This document shows, one piece after another, positions 9,343-17,651 of a DNA stretch of 64,000 bases; within the stretch, counting starts at the first letter, position 1, and every line of letters begins with the position of its first letter. Source of the DNA: OLB7 sp966250335. Lineage in GTDB: Bacteria; Bacteroidota; Ignavibacteria; OLB7. Location: contig CBINGZ010000009.1 of assembly GCA_966250335.1 (NCBI GenBank), positions 82,745-146,744 on the forward strand, in the 5' to 3' direction. The position numbers and the translations under genes were made by a program. The notes beneath the pieces were generated by a model, which did no database searches, was not told the origin of the DNA, and saw only the letters and a list, made by a program, of their open reading frames with translations.

Positions 9343-9989
9343 GAGGGGGGGAGGGGGATTCCGGCGATGTCCGCTTCCATGGGAGGAAAATTCGTCCGAA
9401 TTCGCACTTTTTTCTCGAAAAAATCCTCCTCCGATACGTCAAATCCCGTCGAACGCATCGATTTCCGCAGTATCTTGTTACACGCCGGAACAGGTCGGTT
9501 TCCCGGTTTCGACGGCATAGTCGATATCGGAGGATATACATTCCAGCCCATCCTCCCGACCGCCCTGTAACAGTCGGTACCTCTCACGATGTTGCGGGTC
9601 GAACCTCCGGCGGGTTCGATCTGTTGCCCGGGACCTCCTTCGGGGTCGCCTGAAACCGGCGTCCGAGCCGATCGGGCTCTCCCCGGGCCTTCTTCCTCCA
9701 CGACTGTGACCGGCCATCCCCGGTGGGACGCACGCCTTTCTCGGGGAACACCAGAGGATCTTCCGAAGAGACGACCGTTCACAGCCGACCGAACGTGCAG
9801 CGGACCTCCATGCCGTCGTTTCCCGGCGGTAAGTAAATCGACGGACCCCGATCGGCGACGATCACGCAGACCACGGGTGCGGTGCAGCTCCCGCTTCGGC
9901 ATCAGGGATGCACACAGGACGCGTGTCTGAACCATACATATCACATCGGGTCGCTCAACCATCCTACAATAAGGCCTACGGAGAGTGCA
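9343..9989 (+). other. 647-bp intergenic region, no gene supported
   Basis: Short open frames occur on both strands, but none has a convincing start, composition or recognisable motif. GGAGAG at about 9980-9985 precedes the ATG at 9990 and is the probable ribosome binding site of the next gene. Nothing else is assigned. Confidence 0.5.
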
Positions 9990-12218
9990 ATGAACAGAAA
10001 GTTCGTCCTTGTGACACTATTTACCCTCATGGCGATGGGGGGAGTCGTAGCACAGGTGCCGCGTCAGATCAGTTATCAGGGAATACTGACCGACGCAAAC
10101 GGTGTCATCGTTCCCGACGGGAACCATGCTCTGGCCCTGAGCCTCTACGACGCGGCAACAGGCGGCACGGCTCTCTTCTCGGAATCTCATGACGTCGTGG
10201 TGAAAAAGGGAGTCTTCAATATCATCATGGGATCGAAGACCCCGCTCCCCCCGACTCTCTCGTTCGATCGCGCATACTTCCTCGGTGTCGCCGTCGACGG
10301 CGCCGCCGAGCTCAGCCCGCGCACGGCGCTGACGGCGTCCCCCTACTCGCTCCATGCGACGAGCGCCTCCACGGCGCAGTTCGCCGACAGCTCGCGCACG
10401 GCGGCATCGGCCAACGTTGCCCGCGGCCTTCTTCCCGGCGCCAGCGGCGTCGTGACGTCGCTCAACGGACAGTCGGGCGCGATCCAGCTCGTCGGCTCAG
10501 GCTCCACGACGGTCTCCAGCTCGGGGGGGCAGTTCACGATCTCCTCGACGATGGACAACAGCGGCATCGCCGAACTTCGTACGACCAACGGCACGCTGCA
10601 GATCACGGACGCCGAGGGACCGCTCACGACGATCAACGTTGCTCCGGGCGGCATCAGCGCGCGTGAGCTGGCCGAGAATTCGGTCGGAAGCCTGGCGATC
10701 ACCGACGGCGCCATCACCACCCGCAAGCTCGCCAACGAAGTGTTCGAGGAGCCGAAGATCGCTCCGGGAGCGGTGACCGCCAGCAAGCTCGGCCTGAACG
10801 CCGTGACGGCGCCCAAGATCGCCGACGGCGCGGTCACGACGGCGAAGCTCGCCGACGCCTCCGTGACGGGAGCCAAGTTCAACACGACAGGCGCCGTCTC
10901 GGGACAGGCCCTGATCTACGACGGGTCGAAGGTCGGTTTCGCGTTCCCCTCGGCAGGCGCTCTTTCGCTGCCGTACTCGCAGACCGCTTCCAACCCCAGC
11001 CCTCTCTTCTCGATCACGAACAGCGGGGCAGGAGGGGCCGGGAACTTCGCGGTCTCCGGCGCGGGGGGGGGCACGGCGCTCACCGGCAGCACGGCCGGCA
11101 GTGGAACGGCGGTCCTCGGTCTGCAGACCGGCGGCAGCGGTCGCGCCGGCTACTTCCAGTCGACCAGCAGCGCCAACAACACGAACACGCTTGAGGCGAC
11201 GACGGCCGGATCGACCGGCACGGCGATACTCGGCACGGCCACCGGCGGCAACGGCGTCTCCGGTGTCGCCAACACCGGCAACGGCGTCAACGCCACAAGC
11301 ACCAGCGGCAACGGTCTCAACGCCACCAGCACCGGCGGCAGCGCCGTCAACGCCAACAGCACCAACGGCAGCGGCGTCAACGCCGCGAGCACCAGCGGTC
11401 GCGCCGGCGTCTTCACGATCACCAACAGCGGCAACGCGAACGCCGCCCTCGATGCCAGCACGACCGGCACCGGCAACGGTATCTCCGGCCTGAGCACCTC
11501 CGGTTTCGGTATCGTGGGACGGACGGCGTCGACGGCGCGCGCGGGAACGGTCGGAACGATGCAGACCACGTTCAACTACCTCTCGAACAGCGGCGTCGCC
11601 GGCTACAGCCCGAACTCGTACGGAGTCAGCGGTGTGTCGGAAACCGGCCTGGCCGTGCTGGGATACGCGAACGGAGCAGGAGCCGTGGCCGGTTACTTCT
11701 TCGGCAACGTGACGGTAACGTCGAACGCGACGATCACCGGAACGCTCGCCAAGGGCGCCGGAACGTTCAAGATCGACCATCCGCTCGATCCGGCGAACAA
11801 GTTCCTCTATCACTCGTTCGTCGAGTCGCCCGACATGATGAACATCTACAACGGCAACGCGATCCTGGACGGCTCCGGAAGCGCCGAGGTGACGATGCCG
11901 GAGTGGTTCTCGGTCCTGAACATGGAGTTCCGGTATCAGCTCACGGCTGTCGGAGCTCCGGGTCCGAACCTTCATGTCGCCGAGAAGATCAACGGCAACC
12001 GTTTCCGTATCGCCGGCGGCGCGCCGGGAATGGAAGTCTCGTGGCAGGTGACCGGCATCCGCCAGGATCCGTACGCCAAGGCTCATCGTGTCCAGGTGGA
12101 AGTGCAGAAGTCGGATAAGGAGCGCGGCCGCTACCTGCATCCGGACCTCTACAACCAGCCGCGTGAGAACGCGATCTACTACATACCGCCTCCCGTCTCC
12201 GGCCAGGCCGGAAACTAG
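9990..12218 (+). CDS. Secreted fibre-like surface protein with short Gly/Asn/Ser-rich repeats
   Basis: 742 residues from ATG at 9990, with GGAGAG 4 nt upstream. The frame extends 36 codons further but the signal peptide begins at MNRKFVLVTLFTLMAMGGVV. Residues about 26-115 (RQISYQGILTDANG ... LTASPYSLHA) form the N-terminal module often seen in bacterial tail-fibre-like or collagen-like surface proteins. Next come AKLADGAVTTAKL-type repeats, then a low-complexity stretch with five 10-residue units (11250-11399). The C-terminal ~150 residues (TFKIDHPLDP ... LYHSFVES ... FRYQLTA ... ISWQVTGIR-like) are closely matched in the protein at 50426-52210. No membrane anchor or T9SS domain is visible. 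It is likely an extracellular fibre; its function is unknown. Confidence 0.8.
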   Translation: MNRKFVLVTLFTLMAMGGVVAQVPRQISYQGILTDANGVIVPDGNHALALSLYDAATGGTALFSESHDVVVKKGVFNIIMGSKTPLPPTLSFDRAYFLGVAVDGAAELSPRTALTASPYSLHATSASTAQFADSSRTAASANVARGLLPGASGVVTSLNGQSGAIQLVGSGSTTVSSSGGQFTISSTMDNSGIAELRTTNGTLQITDAEGPLTTINVAPGGISARELAENSVGSLAITDGAITTRKLANEVFEEPKIAPGAVTASKLGLNAVTAPKIADGAVTTAKLADASVTGAKFNTTGAVSGQALIYDGSKVGFAFPSAGALSLPYSQTASNPSPLFSITNSGAGGAGNFAVSGAGGGTALTGSTAGSGTAVLGLQTGGSGRAGYFQSTSSANNTNTLEATTAGSTGTAILGTATGGNGVSGVANTGNGVNATSTSGNGLNATSTGGSAVNANSTNGSGVNAASTSGRAGVFTITNSGNANAALDASTTGTGNGISGLSTSGFGIVGRTASTARAGTVGTMQTTFNYLSNSGVAGYSPNSYGVSGVSETGLAVLGYANGAGAVAGYFFGNVTVTSNATITGTLAKGAGTFKIDHPLDPANKFLYHSFVESPDMMNIYNGNAILDGSGSAEVTMPEWFSVLNMEFRYQLTAVGAPGPNLHVAEKINGNRFRIAGGAPGMEVSWQVTGIRQDPYAKAHRVQVEVQKSDKERGRYLHPDLYNQPRENAIYYIPPPVSGQAGN
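11250..11399 (+). repeat. Five tandem 30-bp (10-residue) coding repeats
   Basis: Five consecutive 30-bp units encode NGVSGVANTG, NGVNATSTSG, NGLNATSTGG, SAVNANSTNG and SGVNAASTSG. They lie inside the fibre-like protein and could change in copy number by slippage. Confidence 0.8.
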
Positions 12219-12241
12219 GGGATTGGTCCCGACCCGATCAT

Positions 12242-12287
12242 GCGACGTGCGGCGCCTCAGAGATGAGCGCCGCACGTCGCTGTTGTA
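12242..12287 (+). terminator. Hairpin terminator after fibre-like gene
   Basis: A perfect 14-bp inverted repeat: GCGACGTGCGGCGC at 12242-12255 and GCGCCGCACGTCGC at 12267-12280, with an 11-nt loop, followed by TGTTGT. It lies 24 bp after the stop of the fibre-like gene. The stem is strong but the T tract is weak. Confidence 0.65.
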
Positions 12288-12394
12288 TGGAGGATCGTGA
12301 TGTGATGTGTGGGGGTCGATCGCTCAGGGGTTGTCTTTTCGGTGATTCTTCAGTTCTGTTTGATCGTTGTTGTTCAAGGAATGAGAAGCGGATC

Positions 12395-12895
12395 ATGAGC
12401 ACAGTCAGAGAGTTCACCTACAAACCACGCGTGATCCCGATGGTTCTCGGTATCGTATTCTTCGGCGTCTGTGCCGTCGTTGCCGGCTTCATTGCCCGGA
12501 GCGATGAAGAGAGGGTCAGAGTATTCTTCATGGAGCTTTCCGGAGAAAAAGCGGCGATCTTCTACTGGATCCTGTGCGGATTATCGGTCGGCTTTGTTCT
12601 CGTCGCGATATTTGGATTGATGACGCGTCCCCTTCGAAATCATCGCATCACGATTGATAACGCCGCGCTCGCCATGCCAAGATTTATCTGGTCGCGCAAC
12701 GATACGGTTGTTTTACTGGACGAGATCCTTGAGGTCGAAATGATGAAGATCCGAAGGGAACGTTTCATGGTCGTCCATCACGGGCACGGCAGGTTGAATA
12801 TATCGCAGTCAATGATGGCCGACAGATCGGAATTCGAGGAACTGTATCGACTGCTCACACAGGCCACAACGGTCGAAGGGACCACACGATCCTGA
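12395..12895 (+). CDS. Small membrane protein, possibly PH-like
   Basis: 166 residues from ATG at 12395. Two transmembrane segments lie near the N-terminus (VIPMVLGIVFFGVCAVVAGF and AIFYWILCGLSVGFVLVAIF). A soluble C-terminal half follows (NHRITIDNAALAMPRFIWSR ... EILEVEMMKI ... LNISQSMM). A two-TM hairpin followed by a beta-rich ~80-residue domain is a common architecture for bacterial PH-like membrane proteins, but I cannot see a diagnostic motif, so this assignment is tentative. It stands alone between the terminator at 12242 and the arginine operon, with no visible operon partner. Confidence 0.65.
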   Translation: MSTVREFTYKPRVIPMVLGIVFFGVCAVVAGFIARSDEERVRVFFMELSGEKAAIFYWILCGLSVGFVLVAIFGLMTRPLRNHRITIDNAALAMPRFIWSRNDTVVLLDEILEVEMMKIRRERFMVVHHGHGRLNISQSMMADRSEFEELYRLLTQATTVEGTTRS

Positions 12896-13010
12896 ACACC
12901 CCGCTCCGCGCTCCCGTCCGATTCCTCGATCCGCAGCACCACTTCATTGCATTCCCTCCAATCCATCCCCACGACCCGTCATTCCCTCACCGTAACCTGA
13001 ATGTTAATTT

Positions 13011-13058
13011 TTATGCATACTATTGCATAAACATACGTGATCGATGCATATTTGCGTA
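13011..13058 (+). promoter_or_regulatory. Two ArgR-type operators (ARG boxes) upstream of argC
   Basis: Box 1 at 13011-13030 is TTATGCATACTATTGCATAA, a 20-bp palindrome with perfect 7-bp arms. Box 2 at 13044-13058 is ATGCATATTTGCGTA, an imperfect copy. TGCATA half sites are known in ARG boxes of several bacterial groups. The box centres are about 30 bp apart, near three helical turns, which fits hexameric ArgR binding. The argR gene is in the operon downstream, suggesting autoregulation. If argC started at the GTG at 13037, box 2 would lie inside the gene; the ATG at 13073 leaves both boxes upstream. Confidence 0.65.
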
Positions 13059-13072
13059 AAAGCAACGGGGAA

Positions 13073-14116
13073 ATGCACGTCCAACAGAGAATCAACATCG
13101 GAATCGTCGGCGCCACCGGATACGCCGGGGCGGAGCTGACGGAACTGCTCGTCCGGCATCCCGGCGTGCAGATCAGCAGGCTCTTCGCCGGAAACGGCGC
13201 GGGGAGCGAGGCGGCGTCGGTTCATCCCAGGCTCCGCGGACTCGTCGACATGCGATACGAGACCTTCTCGCCGGAGGCGGCCGCCGACTGCGATCTTCTC
13301 TTCACGGCGCTTCCGTCGGGGGAGTCGATGAATGCCGTGGCGGCGCTTGAGGGGAGCGGGATCACCGTCATCGACCTGAGCGGCGACTTCCGGCTGGAGC
13401 CCGATTCCTACGAGGCCTACTACGGCCATGAGCACGTTGCGCCCCACCTGCTGCCGGGGGCCGTCTACGGTCTGACGGAGTGGGCCCGTCCGGAGCTCAC
13501 GACCTCGACCCTCGTCGCCAATCCCGGCTGCTATCCGACCGGGGCCGTGCTTCCGCTGGTTCCGCTCCTGAAAGCGGGGCTGCTGGGGGATGGGGGAGAG
13601 GCTGTGAAGGATATCGTCATCGCTTCGATGTCGGGCGCCTCCGGGGCGGGACGGAGCGGATCGCTCGCAACATCGTTCAGCGAGGTGAATGAGAATATCC
13701 GTGCGTATCGGGTCGGGAGCCATCAGCATATCCCGGAGATCGAGCGGGCGCTCCGGCGTCTCTCGGGCCGCGATGTGTCGGTCACCTTTACCCCCCATCT
13801 CGTCCCGATGACCAGGGGGATCTACACGACGATCTCCGCCCCGCTCGCCCCCGGCGTCGACTCGGCCGATGTCGCCGACGCCTACAACGACGCCTACGGG
13901 AGCGAGCAGTTCATCCGCGTGCTGCACGACGGGGTTCCGGAGATCGGAAGCGTCGTCCGCACCAACTGCGCGGATATCGGCTACAGGGTGGAGGAGCGTA
14001 CCGGCCGGATCACGCTCCTCTCGACGATCGATAATCTCATGAAGGGAGCGGCGGGTCAGGCCGTCCAGAATTTCAACGTTCTTATGGGTTTTCCCGAGGC
14101 ACAGGCACTACGATGA
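13073..14116 (+). CDS. argC: N-acetyl-gamma-glutamyl-phosphate reductase
   Basis: 347 residues from ATG at 13073 (MHVQQRINIGIVGATGYAGA). The NADP-binding motif GATGYAG is at 12-18, the catalytic Cys153 is in NPGCYPT, and the conserved GASGAGR and NLMKGAAGQAVQN motifs are present. It reduces N-acetylglutamyl phosphate to the semialdehyde, the third step of arginine synthesis. An in-frame GTG at 13037 is possible but would overlap the second ARG box and add 12 residues ahead of the usual N-terminus. The ribosome binding site GGGGA is very close to the ATG, so the start is not certain. The stop overlaps argJ by 4 bp (ATGA). It is the first gene of the operon. Confidence 0.95.
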   Translation: MHVQQRINIGIVGATGYAGAELTELLVRHPGVQISRLFAGNGAGSEAASVHPRLRGLVDMRYETFSPEAAADCDLLFTALPSGESMNAVAALEGSGITVIDLSGDFRLEPDSYEAYYGHEHVAPHLLPGAVYGLTEWARPELTTSTLVANPGCYPTGAVLPLVPLLKAGLLGDGGEAVKDIVIASMSGASGAGRSGSLATSFSEVNENIRAYRVGSHQHIPEIERALRRLSGRDVSVTFTPHLVPMTRGIYTTISAPLAPGVDSADVADAYNDAYGSEQFIRVLHDGVPEIGSVVRTNCADIGYRVEERTGRITLLSTIDNLMKGAAGQAVQNFNVLMGFPEAQALR

Positions 14117-15333
14117 TATCTCAGTACAGCACTCCCTGGCAGGGAGGGGTGACGGCGCCCGCGGGCTTCACGGCCGGCGGGATTCATTGCGGAGTCAGGC
14201 GCCGCAGGAAGGATCTCGCGATCATCCTGTCGGATACCCCTGCTGCGACGGCGGGAGTCTTTACCACCAACCGCGTGCAGGCCGCGCCGGTGCTCGTCAC
14301 CAAGGCGCAGCTTCGCAAAGGGGAGGGATGCGCACGGGCGATCGTCATCAACAGCGGCAACGCCAACGCCTGCACCGGCGAGCGCGGCCTTGGGGACGCC
14401 TGGGCGATGGCGGCCGCGACGGCCGCTTCCCTCGGTCTGTCGGACCATGAGGCTCTTGTCTCCTCCACCGGTGTCATCGGACAGTTCCTGCCGATCGAGA
14501 AGCTGCTGGTCGGTATCGACGCCCTTGCCCCGCGCCTGACCCCGAACGGCAGCCCGGACGCGGCCGAGGCGATCATGACCACCGACACCCATTCCAAGCA
14601 GTCGGCGGTGCGGCTGGAGCTGACGACCGGAACTATATATCTTGGTGCGATAGGAAAGGGCTCCGGGATGGTCGCGCCGAACATGGCGACGACCCTTGCG
14701 TTCGTGACCACCGACGCGAACCTTTCGGTCGATGTTCTGAACGAGGCGCTCCGCTACGCCAACGAGCGCTCGTTCAACAGGCTGACGGTCGACGGCGACA
14801 CGAGCACGAACGATATGATCCTGGTGATGGCGAACGGCCGCGCCGGTCTGCCGCAGATCGCTCTCGACAGCGAGGATTATATCCGGTTCCGAGATGCATT
14901 GGAGGGACTCCTCGTGCAGATCGCCAGGATGGTGGCGCGCGACGGGGAAGGGGCGACGAAGCTGATCGAGGTGCATGTGGGGGGAGCCGCCGACGAGGCC
15001 ACGGCCGCCGCCGCCGCCCGTTCGATCGCCAACTCCAACCTGGTGAAGACCGCCATCCACGGCGGCGACGCCAACTGGGGACGGATCATCGCCGCGGTCG
15101 GCTACTCCGGCGTGGAGTTCGATCCCGAGCGCGTGGAGATCAGGTTGAACGGCGTTCCGGTGCTGGCAAGCGGATATCGTATTGTGATAGATGAGGATGC
15201 CGCCGCGGCCGCCCTCAAGCTCGACACCGTCTTCGTCGACGTCCTGCTGGGGCAGGGAACGGCCGAGGCGACCTTCTACACCTGTGATCTTACCAAGGAA
15301 TATGTCCACATCAACGCCAGCTATCGCTCGTGA
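14113..15333 (+). CDS. argJ: Glutamate N-acetyltransferase / amino-acid acetyltransferase
   Basis: 406 residues. The family transfers acetyl groups from N-acetylornithine to glutamate; some members also use acetyl-CoA. The conserved self-cleavage site is visible as KGSGMVAPNMATT: the precursor is cut before Thr193, which becomes the nucleophile of the beta chain. Other family motifs are NSGNANACTG near 77-86 and DGDTSTNDM near 230. The start ATG overlaps the argC stop by 4 bp. With argJ present, the acetyl group can be recycled, so a separate argE deacetylase is not needed; argA and argD are not in this window. The last 32 bp overlap the start of argB. Confidence 0.95.
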   Translation: MISQYSTPWQGGVTAPAGFTAGGIHCGVRRRRKDLAIILSDTPAATAGVFTTNRVQAAPVLVTKAQLRKGEGCARAIVINSGNANACTGERGLGDAWAMAAATAASLGLSDHEALVSSTGVIGQFLPIEKLLVGIDALAPRLTPNGSPDAAEAIMTTDTHSKQSAVRLELTTGTIYLGAIGKGSGMVAPNMATTLAFVTTDANLSVDVLNEALRYANERSFNRLTVDGDTSTNDMILVMANGRAGLPQIALDSEDYIRFRDALEGLLVQIARMVARDGEGATKLIEVHVGGAADEATAAAAARSIANSNLVKTAIHGGDANWGRIIAAVGYSGVEFDPERVEIRLNGVPVLASGYRIVIDEDAAAAALKLDTVFVDVLLGQGTAEATFYTCDLTKEYVHINASYRS

Positions 15334-16177
15334 GCCGGGAGCCCCGGTCGTCGATGTGGTGATCAAGTGCGGCGGCGCCGCCATCGAATCGGGAGGGACG
15401 GAGCATGAGCTCGTGGGAGCGATCGCCGAGGCCGTCGCCTCCGGAATCCGTTGCGTGGTCCTCCACGGCGGAGGACCGGAGACGACGGCGCTCGCGGGAA
15501 GACTCGGCATCGAGAGCCGGTTCGTCGCCGGCCAGCGCGTCACCGACGCGGCGATGCTGGAGGCCGCGACCATGACCCTTGCAGGCTCCATCAACAAACG
15601 GCTTGTGCGGGCGCTCTGCGATGCGGGCGTCCCCGCCGTCGGCCTCTCCGGCGTGGACGGCTCGCTGATCCGGGCGGAGATCACGGATCGTACCCGGGCG
15701 CTCGGCCTGGTGGGCGAGCCCTCAGGGGTGAACGGATCGTTGCTCGATCTTCTTCTCTCGGCCGGCTATCTGCCGGTGGTCGCTCCCGTGGCGTTCGGGG
15801 AGGGGACCATCCTGAACGTGAACGCCGATCTTGCCGCTGCCGCCGTCGCGGGGGCGCTCGGAGCCGGGAGCCTGATCTACGTGACCGATGTCCCGGGGAT
15901 CATGGTCGACGGAGCCGTCGTGGAGCGAATGACGCCGGAGGAGGCGACCGCCCTGATCGACGGCGGGATCGTCACGGGAGGGATGATACCGAAGGTGCGG
16001 ACGGCGCTCGATGCCCTGCGGAAAGGGGCGGGACGCGTGCGGATCGTGCAGGGGAGGGCGGAGTCGCTCCGCCGGGGACTTGCCGGGGAACCGGTGGGAA
16101 CGGCCATTGAACTCGGGGACGGGTCGGCCCGGGCCGGCGCGTCGCAGGACCTACACTTAGTCGAGGAACAGGGATGA
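15302..16177 (+). CDS. argB: Acetylglutamate kinase
   Basis: 291 residues from ATG at 15302, which lies 32 bp inside the end of argJ in another frame. An upstream start at 15191 in the same frame would add 37 Arg/Pro/Ser-rich residues and was rejected. Family motifs: VIKCGGAAI (Lys22, phosphate-binding), HGGGPETTALAGRLG, VTDAAMLEAATMTLAGSINK, NVNADLAAAAVAGAL, YVTDVPGIM and TGGMIPKVRTAL. It phosphorylates N-acetylglutamate with ATP. The Cys where many homologues have Tyr or Phe in K-x-G-G is a small oddity. The end overlaps argF by 4 bp (ATGA). Confidence 0.95.
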   Translation: MSTSTPAIAREPGAPVVDVVIKCGGAAIESGGTEHELVGAIAEAVASGIRCVVLHGGGPETTALAGRLGIESRFVAGQRVTDAAMLEAATMTLAGSINKRLVRALCDAGVPAVGLSGVDGSLIRAEITDRTRALGLVGEPSGVNGSLLDLLLSAGYLPVVAPVAFGEGTILNVNADLAAAAVAGALGAGSLIYVTDVPGIMVDGAVVERMTPEEATALIDGGIVTGGMIPKVRTALDALRKGAGRVRIVQGRAESLRRGLAGEPVGTAIELGDGSARAGASQDLHLVEEQG

Positions 16178-17124
16178 ACAAGGATTTTCTGTCGGTATGC
16201 GATCTGACACGGGATGAGCTGGAGGAACTCTTCGCCCTGGCGGACGAGCTCAGGCTCAGCAGCGAGTTCAAACCGCTGAAAGGGATCTCGGCGGCGCTCA
16301 TCTTCGAGAAGCCCTCGCTCCGGACGCGCGCCTCGTTCGAGCTCGGCATCAAGCAGCTCGGCGGGATGACCACCCTCCTCTCCGACGACGGCATCGGCAT
16401 CGATGTGCGCGAGTCGGCGGCCGATATCGCCAGGTTCCTGAACCGATGCACCCAGCTTATCGTGGCCCGCGTCTTCAGGCACGGCGTCCTCACCGATCTG
16501 GCGCGGAACAGCGACGTTCCCGTGGTCAACGCCCTGAGCGATCTCTCGCATCCCTGTCAGATCATCTCCGATCTCTATACGATACGTCAGCACGGAAGGC
16601 TCCGCGAGGGGATGAAGATCGTCTTCGTGGGGGATGGGAACAACGTCGTCAACAGCTGGCTGGAGCTTGCCGCGATCTATCCGCTCCATTTCGTTCTTGC
16701 CGCGCCGAAGGGATACGATCCATCGGAGACGATACTTCGGCAGGCGTGGAACGCGGGGGTGAGCAGGGTCGAGATCGTCCGCGATCCGGTTGCCGCCGTC
16801 GCCGGGGCCGATGTCGTCTACACCGACGTCTGGACCAGCATGGGACAGGAGGATTCGGCTGCTCTCCGGAAAACGGCATTTGAGGGATACCGGGTCGATA
16901 TGGCGCTGATGAACAACGCGCCCGAGTCGCTCTTCATGCACTGCCTGCCGGCGCACAGGGGAGAAGAGGTCACACACGAGGTTCTGGAGTCTGATCGTTC
17001 CATTATCTTTGACCAGGCCGAAAACCGCCTGCACATGCAGAAGGCGCTGCTGACCGGACTGGTGGAACGGTGGCGCACCGCGGAGCGGCCTCATCAATCC
17101 CTCCAAACGGTATTGCGTATCTAG
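16174..17124 (+). CDS. argF: Ornithine carbamoyltransferase
   Basis: 316 residues, usual length for the family. Carbamoyl-phosphate-binding SLRTR is at 48-52, HPCQ at 126-129, the ornithine loop DVWTSMGQE near 214-222 and HCLPAHRGEEV near 253-263. These match ornithine carbamoyltransferase. I see no feature that points to the N-acetyl- or N-succinylornithine variants known in some Bacteroidota, but the substrate assignment rests on motif reading only. It joins ornithine and carbamoyl phosphate to give citrulline. It overlaps argB by 4 bp and is followed 2 bp later by argR. Confidence 0.92.
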   Translation: MNKDFLSVCDLTRDELEELFALADELRLSSEFKPLKGISAALIFEKPSLRTRASFELGIKQLGGMTTLLSDDGIGIDVRESAADIARFLNRCTQLIVARVFRHGVLTDLARNSDVPVVNALSDLSHPCQIISDLYTIRQHGRLREGMKIVFVGDGNNVVNSWLELAAIYPLHFVLAAPKGYDPSETILRQAWNAGVSRVEIVRDPVAAVAGADVVYTDVWTSMGQEDSAALRKTAFEGYRVDMALMNNAPESLFMHCLPAHRGEEVTHEVLESDRSIIFDQAENRLHMQKALLTGLVERWRTAERPHQSLQTVLRI

Positions 17125-17126
17125 GC

Positions 17127-17582
17127 TTGAACAAACAGAGCAGACACTTCGTGATCAGGGAGATCATCTCCCAGAATATCGTAGGCAGCCAGGAGGAACT
17201 CCGATCGCTCCTGCAGGGCCGTGGAATCGAGGTGACCCAGGCCACCCTTTCGCGGGACATGCATGAGCTTGGGGTGACCCGTGTCCTGGGGAACGACGGC
17301 CCCCGCTACATGCTGGAGACGCGGGGATCGGAGAACAGGCTGGCGGCGCTCTTTGCGCTGGAGATCGAGGCGATGGAGAGCAACGAGTCGCTGATCGTCA
17401 TTCGTACCCTCCCCGGTCGGGCGCAGGGGGTCGCCGAGGTCCTGGACAGGTTCCGCCATCCCGAGATCCTGGGGACGATTGCCGGGGACAACACGATCTT
17501 TATCGCGCCGCGATCGGTCGCGAAGATCGACGAGCTTCTGAAGGATCTTCGGAGCATGGTGATGAAGGAAGGGGGTGGATAA
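17127..17582 (+). CDS. argR: Arginine repressor, TTG start
   Basis: 151 residues starting at TTG 17127, 2 bp after the argF stop. This start was chosen because it gives LNKQSRHFVIREIIS, which matches the N-terminus MNKxxRHxxIREII of Bacillus-type ArgR; the next upstream start (GTG 17070) would add 19 residues inside argF. The N-terminal winged helix has VTQATLSRDMHELG (recognition helix), and the C-terminal oligomerisation/arginine-binding domain has GTIAGDNTIFI. The family is a hexameric repressor that binds ARG boxes when arginine is bound. Its place inside the arginine operon and the boxes at 13011-13058 suggest feedback control of the whole cluster. Confidence 0.93.
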   Translation: MNKQSRHFVIREIISQNIVGSQEELRSLLQGRGIEVTQATLSRDMHELGVTRVLGNDGPRYMLETRGSENRLAALFALEIEAMESNESLIVIRTLPGRAQGVAEVLDRFRHPEILGTIAGDNTIFIAPRSVAKIDELLKDLRSMVMKEGGG

Positions 17583-17651
17583 TGAGTCACACGGGGGGCA
17601 TATACCTGCCGGCCCGATACACAACAATCTCGATCTGAATCGGACGAACGA

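Noticed and set aside
9589..9930. 113-codon plus-strand frame before the fibre gene
   Set aside because: Pro/Arg/Ser-rich with no motif and no ribosome binding site; likely random in GC-rich DNA.
13037..13072. GTG start for argC at 13037
   Set aside because: It would place the second ARG box inside the gene and add residues not typical of the family N-terminus.
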